Positions 54,949 through 63,689 are shown, counted from the first letter of the stretch. The stretch is DNA of 64,000 nt from Rhizobium herbae (GCF_019511375.1 NZ_JAEUAO010000001.1:186001-250000); one strand, 5' to 3'. Translations and numbers: made by a program. The notes: generated from the sequence alone by a model not told the origin.

Positions 54949-56193
54949 ATGACCAATGTCTTTCTTTTTCTCTGCGAAGGTCTTGTCTACGTCGGGGTCA
55001 TGATCACGCTGCTGCACCTGCGCCATCTGCTCGGTATCGGCGTCTTCATTGCGGCCCTTGGCGTTCTGCATTTCATCGAGACCTATCTCGCCGCCGTCTT
55101 CTACGTGCAATTGCCCTTCGGCGTGATTTCACCGGGCTCGGCGGTACTGTTCTCCGGCAAGCTGATGATGATCCTGCTGCTTTACCTGAAGGAGGATGCG
55201 GCGACGGTGCGCCAGCCGATCTATGGCCTGCTGGCGGGCAACTTCCTAACGGTCGCACTCGGCCTGATCCTCCAAATGCACCAGACGGTATCGGTTGTGC
55301 CAAACCGGACGGCCGATCTCGCCTTCATCGACGAGATGGGCTGGCTGATGCTGTGGGGAACGCTGCTGCTTTACCTCGACTCGCTGCTGATCATTCTGCT
55401 CTACGAACGCCTCGGACGCTGGGTGCGCGGTTTCCTCACGCTGCGCTTCCTCCTCTGCGGGATGGCCGTGCTGACCTTCGACCAGGCCGGATTCTACATC
55501 GCGCTGCACGCGCTGAACGGCGCGCCGGCCGAGGTGTTCTGGGGCGGCTGGTTTGCGAAGATGGGAGCCGCCGTCTTCTACGCCGCGATGCTTGGCGCCT
55601 ATATGCGATTTTCCAGCCATTCGATGCAGTCCGTGTCGCGCCAGCCGATCGGCGACATCTTCAACACGCTGACCTTCCGCGAACGCTACGAAGACCTCCT
55701 GTCGAAATCCGGCCGCGACATGCTGACCGGCGTGCTCGATCGCAGCCGGTTCGAGTTCGAAGCGCCGAGATTGATCCGAAATGCGACGGCATCGGGCGGT
55801 GTCGTCAGCCTCATCATGATCGATGCCGATCATTTCAAGAGCGTCAACGACCGGTTCGGCCATCTCGAAGGCGACAAGGTGCTGAAGGCGATTGCGGCCG
55901 CGATCCAATCGGGTCTGCGCCAGAGCGATTATTTCTTTCGCTACGGCGGCGAGGAATTCGTGGTGCTGTGCGACGTCCTCGATCATACGAGCGCGCTGGC
56001 GCGCGCCGAGGACCTGCGCAAGCGCGTCATGACGGATGTGAGGACATCGGATCATTCCACTGTCACCGTCAGCATCGGCCTTGCTTCGACACCCGTTGAC
56101 GGTTCAACGACGCGAGATCTGCTGTCAAAGGCTGATAGTCGCCTTTACGAGGCGAAGCGCAAGGGACGCAACTGCGTGGTTGGCAACGCCTGA
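54949..56193 (+). CDS. Membrane-bound diguanylate cyclase
   Basis: 414 residues from ATG 54949 (MTNVFLFLCEGLVYVGVMIT); the frame is open upstream to 54856 but the first part is not membrane-like. About seven helices span residues 5-225 and may act as a sensor module. The GGDEF domain (about 245-410) has an active GGEEF site (333-337, in YGGEEFVV) and an allosteric I-site RQSD (324-327) five residues before it. It should synthesise c-di-GMP with product feedback. No ligand is evident. Confidence 0.92.
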   Translation: MTNVFLFLCEGLVYVGVMITLLHLRHLLGIGVFIAALGVLHFIETYLAAVFYVQLPFGVISPGSAVLFSGKLMMILLLYLKEDAATVRQPIYGLLAGNFLTVALGLILQMHQTVSVVPNRTADLAFIDEMGWLMLWGTLLLYLDSLLIILLYERLGRWVRGFLTLRFLLCGMAVLTFDQAGFYIALHALNGAPAEVFWGGWFAKMGAAVFYAAMLGAYMRFSSHSMQSVSRQPIGDIFNTLTFRERYEDLLSKSGRDMLTGVLDRSRFEFEAPRLIRNATASGGVVSLIMIDADHFKSVNDRFGHLEGDKVLKAIAAAIQSGLRQSDYFFRYGGEEFVVLCDVLDHTSALARAEDLRKRVMTDVRTSDHSTVTVSIGLASTPVDGSTTRDLLSKADSRLYEAKRKGRNCVVGNA

Positions 56194-56214
56194 CCGCGCC
56201 TCAAGACGAGCCGA

Positions 56215-56673
56215 TCATACACCCACATTCGGCCGGTCGATGATCTCGCGCAGCGAGAAGCTGGAATTGATCTTGACGACATGTGGCAGGGCGGAGAGCC
56301 AGTCCCGGTGGATGCGCTCGTAGTCTTCCAGATCCTTGGCGGCGACGCGCAGGATATAGTCGTATTCCCCCGACATCAGATAGCAGACCAGCACGTTCGG
56401 GCAGAGTTTCACCGCCGCCTCGAACTCGGCCAGCGTCTTGGCGAACTGACCCGACAGCGAGATGTGGACGATGACCATGATGCGGTAGTCAAGCGCCTTA
56501 TGCGACAGGCGCGCGTGATAGCCGCTGATGACACCGGTCTTTTCGAGGATGTCGACACGGCGCGAGCAGGCGGAGGCGGAAAGCCCCACCTTCTCTGCAA
56601 GTTCCGCATTGGCGATGCGGCCGTTCTGCTGGAGAATCCGCAGGATCGCAGCATCGATTGCATCTATCGCCAT
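56215..56673 (-). CDS. aldR: Lrp/AsnC-family regulator of alanine dehydrogenase
   Basis: 152 residues. The N-terminal helix-turn-helix is DAAILRILQQNGRIANAELA and EKVGLSASACSRRVDILEKT. The C-terminal RAM/ACT-type domain follows (IMVIVHISLSGQFAKTLAEF). It is divergent from ald, the rhizobial aldR-ald pair, where AldR activates ald in response to alanine. Shared TTCGAAAT repeats sit in the intergenic region. Confidence 0.93.
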   Translation of the reverse strand: MAIDAIDAAILRILQQNGRIANAELAEKVGLSASACSRRVDILEKTGVISGYHARLSHKALDYRIMVIVHISLSGQFAKTLAEFEAAVKLCPNVLVCYLMSGEYDYILRVAAKDLEDYERIHRDWLSALPHVVKINSSFSLREIIDRPNVGV

Positions 56674-56679
56674 TCGTCG

Positions 56680-56726
56680 AATTTCCTTCGAAATTTATCG
56701 TATCTGCGCAAGGATATTCGAAATAT
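56680..56726. promoter_or_regulatory. Candidate AldR operator
   Basis: Two TTCGAAAT repeats at 56687-56694 and 56717-56724, exactly 30 bp apart (three helical turns), within the divergent aldR-ald gap. The first lies in the inverted repeat AATTTC-CTTC-GAAATT; the second is part of ATATTCGAAATAT. The AT-richness fits Lrp-type binding. Confidence 0.6.
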
Positions 56727-56830
56727 TATGCTCAAAGTCGGCATCTTTGCAAGGACATGCGACCTGCTTTCTGTTTCTCTACGCAGGTAGAAACTGCAAC
56801 GGCCCATGCCGAAAATGAGAGGAACGCGAA

Positions 56831-57949
56831 ATGCGTGTCGGTTGCCCGAAGGAAATCAAAAACCATGAATATCGTGTCGGCCTGACACCCGGATCGGTGA
56901 GGGAATATGTGGCGCATGGCCACGAGGTGATCGTCGAAACCAAGGCTGGCGCAGGGATTGGCGCGGAAGACGATGCCTACCGCGCAGCCGGCGCAAAGAT
57001 CGCGGCCACGGCCAAGGACGTCTTTGAAAAATCCGACATGATCGTCAAGGTCAAGGAGCCGCAGCCCTCGGAATGGGCGCAGCTTCGCGACGGTCAGATT
57101 CTCTATACCTACCTGCATCTGGCTCCCGATCCGGAACAGACAAAGGGCTTGCTCAATTCCGGCGTCACGGCCGTCGCCTATGAGACGGTGACCGACGAGC
57201 GCGGCGGACTGCCGCTTTTGGCGCCAATGTCGGAGGTCGCCGGGCGCCTGGCGATCCAGGCCGGTGCGACGTCGCTGCAGAAGGCGAATGGCGGTCGCGG
57301 CATCCTGCTCGGCGGGGTTCCGGGCGTGTTACCGGCCAAGGTCACGGTGATCGGCGGCGGTGTCGTCGGTCTCCATGCGGCTCGCATGGCCGCCGGTCTC
57401 GGCGCCGACGTCAGCATTCTCGATCGCTCCATTCCGCGTCTGCGGCAGCTCGATGATCTCTTCGCCGGCCGCGTGCATACGCGCTTTTCGACCATCGATG
57501 CTCTGGAAGAGGAAGTCTTCTCGGCCGACCTCGTGATCGGCGCGGTACTCATTCCGGGTGCGGCTGCGCCCAAGCTCGTCACGCGCGAAATGCTTTCCGG
57601 CATGAAGAAGGGTGCCGTCATCGTCGATGTCGCCATCGACCAGGGCGGCTGCTTCGAGACCTCGCATGCGACGACGCATTCGGATCCGACCTACGAAGTC
57701 GATGGCATCGTGCATTACTGCGTCGCCAACATGCCGGGCGCCGTTCCGATCACTTCGGCCCAGGCATTGAACAATGCGACCCTGTTTTATGGCTTGCAGC
57801 TTGCCGACCGCGGCCTGAAGGCGATTGCCGAGGACCGGCATCTGCGCGCGGGCCTCAACGTCCACAAGGGCCGCGTGACGAACAAGGCGGTCGCCGAGGC
57901 GCTCGGCTACGAAAACCACGCGCCGGAAGCCGTGCTGAAAATCGCCTGA
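56831..57949 (+). CDS. ald: Alanine dehydrogenase
   Basis: 372 residues. It begins MRVGCPKEIKNHEYRVGLTP, the Ald start, and has the NAD fold VIGGGVVGLHAARMAAGLGA. Catalytic His and Lys lie in LYTYLHLAPD (YLH) and in the IVKVKEPQPSEW segment. VDVAIDQGGCFETSHATTHS and YCVANMPGAVPITSA are family motifs. It interconverts alanine and pyruvate plus ammonia; in rhizobia it affects nitrogen export from bacteroids. A terminator follows at 57978-58004. Confidence 0.96.
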   Translation: MRVGCPKEIKNHEYRVGLTPGSVREYVAHGHEVIVETKAGAGIGAEDDAYRAAGAKIAATAKDVFEKSDMIVKVKEPQPSEWAQLRDGQILYTYLHLAPDPEQTKGLLNSGVTAVAYETVTDERGGLPLLAPMSEVAGRLAIQAGATSLQKANGGRGILLGGVPGVLPAKVTVIGGGVVGLHAARMAAGLGADVSILDRSIPRLRQLDDLFAGRVHTRFSTIDALEEEVFSADLVIGAVLIPGAAAPKLVTREMLSGMKKGAVIVDVAIDQGGCFETSHATTHSDPTYEVDGIVHYCVANMPGAVPITSAQALNNATLFYGLQLADRGLKAIAEDRHLRAGLNVHKGRVTNKAVAEALGYENHAPEAVLKIA

Positions 57950-57977
57950 CCCCAGTCATAGGCGACACTGACTATAG

Positions 57978-58004
57978 CGGGGCCGACGATTTCGGCCCCG
58001 TTTT
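57978..58004 (+). terminator. Rho-independent terminator of ald
   Basis: Stem CGGGGCCGA/TCGGCCCCG with loop CGATT and tail TTTT. It also serves the convergent DUF1203 gene, whose stop is at 58004. Confidence 0.88.
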
Positions 58005-58474
58005 CATGCGCGTTCGATGCGGCACTGATAGCAATTGTTGCGGGCCGAGCGGACATGCACATAGGCGATTTCCGGGCGCTCGAGCAGTTCGGCAGCGCGG
58101 GCGTCGAGTTCATCGACCGGCGTCACTGCGCCGCTCCCATAGACGATACAATCGTCTGCACCATAGCCGCGCAGCAGATAATCCTTGCTCGTCGTCAGGA
58201 TCGGCGGAACGGCCTTGCCATCCGCATAGGCTTCGCATTCCTGCGCATGCAGGAAGATCGGGCCGGTCTCGGCATAGGGCTGCAGTGTCGGGAAGGGCCG
58301 GTACGCAAGGATCAGGTAGGGGTCGCCGGCGGCGATGTTGGCAAGGCAGTGGCGGCAGGGCATGCCATCGCCATCCGAGACACGCAGTTCGGGCGTCAGG
58401 CCATAGGCATCCGGTTCGCGGCGGCGGTAGCGTGCCGCGAGACCGCTCGGCATAGGTTTGTAACGCAGGGCCAT
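58004..58474 (-). CDS. DUF1203 family protein
   Basis: 156 residues from ATG 58474 (MALRYKPMPSGLAARYRRRE), with GGAGG 7 bp upstream. Family markers: a Cys pair CRHCL, DPYLILAYRPFPTLQPYAET, GPIFLHAQECE, and a C-terminal NCYQCRIERA with two more Cys. The pattern of paired Cys and a His suggests a bound metal or redox role, but DUF1203 is uncharacterised. Confidence 0.88.
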   Translation of the reverse strand: MALRYKPMPSGLAARYRRREPDAYGLTPELRVSDGDGMPCRHCLANIAAGDPYLILAYRPFPTLQPYAETGPIFLHAQECEAYADGKAVPPILTTSKDYLLRGYGADDCIVYGSGAVTPVDELDARAAELLERPEIAYVHVRSARNNCYQCRIERA

Positions 58475-58553
58475 GTGATTTCCTCCAGTTCCGTGCAGGA
58501 GGAATGCCATGCGTGGGCCGCTCGCGACACCCGATTCTTGCCGAATCGGCTGC

Positions 58554-59129
58554 TTACAGACTCCGGGCGAGCGCCAGCAATTCTTCGTCGCTCAGCGGCT
58601 GCACCGTCGCATCGTGGGTCGAAACCGGAGAGAAGCCGAAGCGCTGGTAGAGTTGCAGCGCGCGAGGATGGTCGAGCGTGTTGGTCGACACACGGACGAC
58701 TTTCGGATTGGAGCTCCAGGCCGCATAAAGCGTCTGCAGCAGGAACCACTTTCCGAGCCCGAGGCCAAGGGCGCGCTCGAACATCCCGAAATGCGATAGC
58801 TCGACATTGTCCTCGTCGACCTGCAGCAGCTCGAAAAATCCAGCCGGCGCGCCGTTGACGTAGAGAACGGTTACCGAGTTGCGCTTGTCGTGCAGAACAG
58901 CAGCCAACTCCGCATCGCTCAGCCGCAACCGGTCGACCCAGCTCCAGCGCCGGCCGACCTGCAGATAGAGAAAGCGGTAGAACGGCAAGGGGATTTCCGG
59001 CACGCGCATGATCGCAGTCTGGATGTTCACCGGTACGGGCAGGCTCTGCTTCGGCGCAGCCGTCATTTCCAATTCGGTGACGCGCACCGCGAGCGGCTCT
59101 CTAGCTTGTTCCTCGATCATTTCGATCAC
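58554..59129 (-). CDS. GNAT-family acetyltransferase
   Basis: 191 residues read from a GTG at 59129 that overlaps the sseA stop (GTGA), consistent with translational coupling; the ATG at 59120 is an alternative. The GNAT fold is visible: NGAPAGFFELLQVDEDNVEL, then GLGLGKWFLLQTLYAAW (acetyl-CoA loop) and NTLDHPRALQLYQRFGFSPV. The substrate is unknown. It is in tandem with sseA. Confidence 0.85.
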   Translation of the reverse strand: MIEMIEEQAREPLAVRVTELEMTAAPKQSLPVPVNIQTAIMRVPEIPLPFYRFLYLQVGRRWSWVDRLRLSDAELAAVLHDKRNSVTVLYVNGAPAGFFELLQVDEDNVELSHFGMFERALGLGLGKWFLLQTLYAAWSSNPKVVRVSTNTLDHPRALQLYQRFGFSPVSTHDATVQPLSDEELLALARSL

Positions 59130-59980
59130 TCTTTTCCCGTCACCACCGGCGTATCCGTCCGGCTGCCCCATTCCGACCAGGACCCATCATAGAGCTTATT
59201 GTCCGTATGGCCCAACGATTGCAGCGCAAGCGTGATGATCGCAGCGGTGATACCGGAGCCGCAAGTGGTAACGACAGGTTTTTCAAGATCGATGCCGGCA
59301 GATTCGATGGTTTCCCTGAGCGCATCCAGGGACTTGAGCTTGCCGCCGGTAGAAAAGACGCCGGAGGGGAGGCTTTTCGCGCCCGGCATGTGGCCGGAAC
59401 GCATGCCGGGCCTTGGCTCGGCTTCGTCGCCGGTAAAGCGGGCGGCACCGCGCGCATCGGCTATCTGGCTTTTTCCGGTGGCGACGATGTCGATCATTTC
59501 GGCGAATGAGGTGATCGCTGAGGCGTTGAACTGGGGTTGGAATTTGACAGCAACCGGCGTCGGGACATCCGCGATCATCGGTCGGCCTTCCGCCTTCCAG
59601 CCGTCCATGCCGCCATCCAGCACGAAGACCGACCTTGCCCCCATGGTGCGTAGCAGCCACCAGACGCGCGGCGCGGTGAAGATGCCCGGGCCGTCATAGA
59701 CGACGATCGTGTCTGTCTCGCTGACGCCGAGCTTGCCGACGGCATCGGCGAAGGCAGCGGGCGAGGGGATGGTGTGCGGCAGGCCGCTCGTCAGGTCGGC
59801 GATGACATCCTGATCGTAGAACACTGCCCCCGGGATATGCGCGGCGGCATACTCCGCTTTCGGATCGCGCTTCTGTGCTGGCAGATACCAGGAGGCATCG
59901 ATGATCTTGACAGTCGGATCGTTCAGCCGCTGTTCCAGCCAATCGGCAGAAACGACGAAGGCGCTTTTCTGTTCGCTCAT
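59126..59980 (-). CDS. sseA: 3-mercaptopyruvate sulfurtransferase
   Basis: 284 residues with two rhodanese domains. The inactive N-terminal domain contains VKIIDASWYLPAQKRDPKAE and TIVVYDGPGIFTAPRVWWLL. The active-site loop in the C-terminal domain is CGSGITA (in TTCGSGITAAIITLAL), typical for SseA; thiosulfate sulfurtransferases have a different loop. The domain boundaries are at about residues 1-150 and 160-284. It moves sulfur from mercaptopyruvate to acceptors. The neighbouring cysK suggests a sulfur-metabolism neighbourhood. Confidence 0.94.
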   Translation of the reverse strand: MSEQKSAFVVSADWLEQRLNDPTVKIIDASWYLPAQKRDPKAEYAAAHIPGAVFYDQDVIADLTSGLPHTIPSPAAFADAVGKLGVSETDTIVVYDGPGIFTAPRVWWLLRTMGARSVFVLDGGMDGWKAEGRPMIADVPTPVAVKFQPQFNASAITSFAEMIDIVATGKSQIADARGAARFTGDEAEPRPGMRSGHMPGAKSLPSGVFSTGGKLKSLDALRETIESAGIDLEKPVVTTCGSGITAAIITLALQSLGHTDNKLYDGSWSEWGSRTDTPVVTGKE

Positions 59981-59995
59981 TGCTCTATTCTCCGG

Positions 59996-60739
59996 TCAAA
60001 CGATTGGCCCGGTTTCGGGCGTGCCGAACCGGATGCGGAAACGGCGGTTTTCCTTGCCCTTCTTTTCAATTTTGGCGATGAAGACGGAGCCGACTTCCTG
60101 GGTTTCGGATACGTGCGTGCCACCACAGGGCTGGCTGTCCACCGCGGAATTCTCACCGATGCAGACGAGGCTGACGCGGCCGAGGCCCACAGGCGGGCGA
60201 ACGTTCTTCGATTTGACGATGTCGGGATTGGCGGCAAGGTCGGCGTCGGTGATCCACTGCAGATAGACCGGGTGGTTTTCGTTGACGAGCTTCATCAGTG
60301 CCAACGTCACCTCATCCTTGTCGATGGTTTCGCTCATGTCGAAATCGACGCGGCTTTCCTCCTCGCCGACGGCAGCGCCGGTAATCGGGAACGGGCAGAC
60401 GACAGAAAGGAGATGGCAGGCCGTATGCATGCGCATCAGCCTGTAGCGGCGCGGCCAGTCGATATGCAGAACGAGCTTTTCGCCGACCAGCGGAACCGGC
60501 TGATCGGCAGCGGGAACGTGGATGATGATGTCCTTGGTGTCGCCATTGCGCGTCGTGGCGATTTCGATGCGTCCGCCGTCGGCGCGCTCGAAGAAACCGC
60601 TGTCGCCGGGCTGGCCGCCCGACGTCGCGTAAAAGCAGGTCTGGTCGAGCTCGATGCCGCCGTCTTCCCTTATTCCCGTAACGATTGCCTCTGTCGTCGA
60701 AAGGTAGAAATCATCGCGAAAAAGGGCAGTCGTCATCAT
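59996..60739 (-). CDS. alaX: Alanyl-tRNA editing protein (AlaX-type)
   Basis: 247 residues (start 60739 or the adjacent ATG 60736). It lacks the aminoacylation core and consists of the editing domain plus a short N-terminal OB-like part. The two zinc motifs are HTACH in RMHTACHLLS and C...H in QPCGGTHVSE. AlaX hydrolyses mischarged Ser- or Gly-tRNA-Ala in trans. It is 16 bp upstream of sseA on the minus strand and follows cysK by 7 bp, so the cysK-alaX-sseA-GNAT group may be one operon. Confidence 0.93.
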   Translation of the reverse strand: MMTTALFRDDFYLSTTEAIVTGIREDGGIELDQTCFYATSGGQPGDSGFFERADGGRIEIATTRNGDTKDIIIHVPAADQPVPLVGEKLVLHIDWPRRYRLMRMHTACHLLSVVCPFPITGAAVGEEESRVDFDMSETIDKDEVTLALMKLVNENHPVYLQWITDADLAANPDIVKSKNVRPPVGLGRVSLVCIGENSAVDSQPCGGTHVSETQEVGSVFIAKIEKKGKENRRFRIRFGTPETGPIV

Positions 60740-60746
60740 GAGATGC

Positions 60747-61787
60747 TTATCCGGCGGGTTCGTATGGCACCGTTATACCGGAATTCCTGGTCAGCCAGGC
60801 CGGAACGGGAAGGCCCTTGGACTTCAGAAACGTCGGGTTGAACAGTTTCGACTGATAGCGGTTACCATAGTCGCAGAGGATCGTCACGATGGTATGACCC
60901 GGACCCAGGTCTTTTGCCAGGCGGATGGCGCCGGCAATGTTGATGCCGGTAGAGCCGCCAACGCAGATGCCTTCGTTTTCAATCAGATCGAACACGAGCG
61001 GAATGGCTTCGCTGTCCGGGATCTGATAGGCGAAATCCGGCGTGAACCCTTCGAGGTTGGCGGTGATGCGACCCTGGCCGATGCCCTCGGTGATCGAACC
61101 GCCCGAGGCTTTCAGCTCACCATGGGCGTAGTAGTTATAGAGTGCGGCACCCTCCGGATCGGCAATGCCGATCTTGATGTCCGGGTTCTTCGACTTGAGC
61201 CCGAGCGCCACGCCCGCGAGCGTGCCGCCGGAACCGACCGCGCAGATGAAGCCGTCGACCTTGCCGTCGGTGTCGCGCCAGATTTCCGGCGCAGTCGTTT
61301 CGACATGCGCGTCGCGATTGGCGACATTGTCGAATTGGTTGGCCCAGATCGCGCCGTTCGGCTCGGTCTTTGCCAGTTCGGCGGCGAGGCGGCCGGAAAG
61401 CTTCACATAGTTGTTGGGGTTCTTGTAGGGAACGGCGGGGACCTCGACGAGCTCGGCGCCGAGCAGCCTCAGCGCGTCCTTCTTCTCCTCGCTCTGGGTT
61501 TCCGGAATGACGATCACGGTGCGATAACCGAGTGCCTGTGCCACCAGCGCAAGACCGATGCCGGTGTTGCCGGCCGTCCCTTCGACGATGACGCCGCCCG
61601 GCTTGAGCTGGCCGGACTTTTCCGCCTGGCGGATGATCGACAGCGCCGCCCGATCCTTCACCGACTGGCCGGGATTGAGAAATTCAGCCTTGCCGAGGAT
61701 GGTGCAGCCGGTTGCCTCGGACGCGCCCTTGAGGCGGATCAGCGGCGTGTTGCCGATGGCGTCGAGAACGGAGGGCAGAACGGACAT
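60747..61787 (-). CDS. cysK: Cysteine synthase A (O-acetylserine sulfhydrylase)
   Basis: 346 residues. Lys44 in NPGQSVKDRAAL is the PLP ligand; EGTAGNTGIGLALVAQALGY binds substrate and AVGSGGTLAGVALGL is the phosphate loop. The C-terminus is longer than E. coli CysK and ends SGITVPYEPAG. The enzyme makes cysteine from O-acetylserine and sulfide. GAGG precedes the ATG. It heads the minus-strand group cysK-alaX-sseA-GNAT. Confidence 0.93.
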   Translation of the reverse strand: MSVLPSVLDAIGNTPLIRLKGASEATGCTILGKAEFLNPGQSVKDRAALSIIRQAEKSGQLKPGGVIVEGTAGNTGIGLALVAQALGYRTVIVIPETQSEEKKDALRLLGAELVEVPAVPYKNPNNYVKLSGRLAAELAKTEPNGAIWANQFDNVANRDAHVETTAPEIWRDTDGKVDGFICAVGSGGTLAGVALGLKSKNPDIKIGIADPEGAALYNYYAHGELKASGGSITEGIGQGRITANLEGFTPDFAYQIPDSEAIPLVFDLIENEGICVGGSTGINIAGAIRLAKDLGPGHTIVTILCDYGNRYQSKLFNPTFLKSKGLPVPAWLTRNSGITVPYEPAG

Positions 61788-62183
61788 GAGCGAACCTCTT
61801 GACTGCGGGCTATCGCATCAGGCCGCGGCCTGAGCTGGTGATGATGATCTTAGCAGGACATGTGCAAACCGCATCAGCCGTTTTCAGCTTCGCGGGTGCA
61901 ACATGCCGGAATCCTAGCGTCTTTTGGGCTGGAGTTCCGGGTGAAGCAAGAAAAAGTGTTTCATCTGGATGTCGTCGCGGGCAAAAATTGCCCGCTGCAG
62001 AGCTTTTGAGGCTTCGTCGTGGCGCAGCAGTCTTCGAGGCTGCTCATCCGCGGCATGGATCTGACCACCAGAATCGCCTGCCTGCCGTCGAATGGCCCGA
62101 ATGCGGGAACAAACTGGATTTCGAAACGTATTGTTTTGTGATCTCCGCGCTACCGATTGGCGTGGACCGCGAAAGGAACGTCC
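61788..62183. other. Divergent intergenic region, cysK and SDR
   Basis: 396 bp holding both promoters. An inverted repeat GGGCAA-AAA-TTGCCC lies at 61980-61994. A protein-like minus-strand stretch within 61914-62150 has no usable start codon (see rejected). Confidence 0.4.
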
Positions 62184-63026
62184 ATGACCGATTTTGTTGC
62201 ACATCCCGAGCAGGGTTTGGCTTGGGTCACGGGGGCGAGTTCGGGTATTGGCCGCGCATTGGCATTGCGCCTTGCAAGAGACGGGTTCGACGTGGCCGTG
62301 ACGGCCCGGGACCACGAAAAGCTGGTGCAGCTTCAGAGAGAAGCGCCAGGTCCCGGAAAGATCATCGTGCTCGACGGCGATGTCACCGATCCTCGCGATA
62401 TGGAGCGCGCGCTCGCGTCCATCGAATACGAACATGGCGCCATGGCGCTGACGGTGCTCAATGCCGGCGTTTCTATCCCCATCCACGGGGAAGACATGCA
62501 TCGCGAGGATTTCGAGAAGACCTTTGCGGTCAACCTGCACGGCACCGTCAATTGCCTCTTGCCTGCCGTGCGCCACATGCAGGCGAGGGGGCACGGGCAG
62601 ATTGCCATCGTCTGCGCGGCTGCTGGTTATGGTGGCCTGCCCACCGGTGCCGCCTACGGCGCGACGAAGGCCGCCTTGATCAACATGGCCGAGAGCCTGA
62701 AATTCGACCTCGACAAGGCCGGCATCCGCCTCCAGATCATCAATCCGGGTTTTGTTGCGACCGCCGAGACGGCAAAGAATACATTTTCGATGCCGGCCTT
62801 GATCAGCGCCGAACAAGCGGCTGATCGCATCGTCTCGGGGCTGAAATCAGGCAGTTTCGAAATTACCTTTCCGAGGCGCTTCACCTATATGATGAAGATT
62901 CTCAGGTTCCTGCCTTATGGAGCTTATTTCTGGCTCCTCAACAGGCTGACGGGATGGAAAGACCGGCCCCTCGTGACGCCGCGTCCCGCTGCAACGGCGA
63001 TGGCACGCGACCCTCAGGCCGTGTGA
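62184..63026 (+). CDS. Short-chain dehydrogenase/reductase
   Basis: 280 residues from ATG 62184, 6 bp after GAAAGGA. Rossmann motif TGASSGIG (16-23), NAG in VLNAGVS and the active-site YGATK (Y158, K162). The catalytic Ser expected 13 residues before Tyr is Ala145 (VCAAAG), so the triad is incomplete. A C-terminal helix (MMKILRFLPYGAYFWLLNRL) may associate with the membrane. The stop overlaps the convergent SMR gene by 13 bp. The substrate is unknown. Confidence 0.88.
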   Translation: MTDFVAHPEQGLAWVTGASSGIGRALALRLARDGFDVAVTARDHEKLVQLQREAPGPGKIIVLDGDVTDPRDMERALASIEYEHGAMALTVLNAGVSIPIHGEDMHREDFEKTFAVNLHGTVNCLLPAVRHMQARGHGQIAIVCAAAGYGGLPTGAAYGATKAALINMAESLKFDLDKAGIRLQIINPGFVATAETAKNTFSMPALISAEQAADRIVSGLKSGSFEITFPRRFTYMMKILRFLPYGAYFWLLNRLTGWKDRPLVTPRPAATAMARDPQAV

Positions 63027-63340
63027 AGGACGACAACCGCGCCGAAGACGAGGACAAGGCCTGCCCAGCCGATCGGCTTCAACTTCTGACCGAACAGGAC
63101 GCGGCCGCAGATCGCCGTCCCGAAAATCCCGGTTGCGCCGAGAATGGCATAGGCGATCGCCAGTTCCATGCCCTTGACAGCTTCCACCAGCAGCGCAAAG
63201 GCTGCAAGCACGAGCAGGATTGACAGAACGCCCCAGCCGCGGCGCGCAAACCCGTTGGACTTGGTGGACGCCAGATTGGCTGCGACATCCAGGACACCCG
63301 CCAGCACCGCGAAAAGGAAATAGACGTTAGACGCGGTCAT
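63014..63340 (-). CDS. SMR-family efflux protein, second of a pair
   Basis: 108 residues, four membrane helices. SMR features: MTASNVYFLFAVLAGVLDVA start, LELAIAYAILGATGIFGTAI-like helix 3 (MELAIAYAILGATGIFGTAI) and the C-terminal VLVFGAVVVLHTA. The conserved glutamate of helix 1 is replaced by Asp (GVLDVAAN). It overlaps the upstream SMR gene by 14 bp, indicating a heterodimeric pair such as MdtIJ or YkkCD. The substrate is unknown. Confidence 0.88.
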   Translation of the reverse strand: MTASNVYFLFAVLAGVLDVAANLASTKSNGFARRGWGVLSILLVLAAFALLVEAVKGMELAIAYAILGATGIFGTAICGRVLFGQKLKPIGWAGLVLVFGAVVVLHTA

Positions 63341-63689
63341 CGGCCACTTTCATGTCCTCTTCGTCGTGGACTTCGCCGGCATTGACGAGAACGATGCCAC
63401 CAACCGCCATCAGCAGGCCGATCATCTCCTGGTTGCTCAGCACGTGATTGAAGACGAAAACGGAAACCAGGGTGATCAGTCCAATGCCGGAACCTTCCCA
63501 TATCGCGTAGGCGACGCCGACCGAAATCGTCTTCACCGCCTTGGCGAGAAACACATAGGAGAGGGCGATGGAGGCATACATCACGGCGTAGCCCCAGGTG
63601 CCGCCGCTGGACGAAGCCGCTTTCATCACGGTTAGGCCGATAACTTCGGTGGCAATGGCGAGCGCCAGAAAAACCCATGCAAGACGCAC
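63327..63689 (-). CDS. SMR-family efflux protein, first of a pair
   Basis: 120 residues from a GTG at 63689 with AAGGGGA upstream. Four helices: VFLALAIATEVIGLTVMKAA (helix 1 with the essential Glu), YAVMYASIALSYVFLAKAVK, GVAYAIWEGSGIGLITLVSV (SMR helix 3 signature AYAIWEG.G), and MIGLLMAVGGIVLVNAG. A longer charged C-terminus (EVHDEEDMKVADDRV) faces the cytoplasm. It keeps the canonical Glu, whereas its partner has Asp. No guanidine riboswitch was recognised upstream. Confidence 0.9.
   Translation of the reverse strand: MRLAWVFLALAIATEVIGLTVMKAASSSGGTWGYAVMYASIALSYVFLAKAVKTISVGVAYAIWEGSGIGLITLVSVFVFNHVLSNQEMIGLLMAVGGIVLVNAGEVHDEEDMKVADDRV

Noticed and set aside
61914..62157. Protein-like minus-strand stretch (HAADEQPRRLLRHDEASKAL) before the SDR
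   Set aside because: No usable start codon in frame except deep inside the SDR gene; possibly a remnant, but I cannot support a gene.
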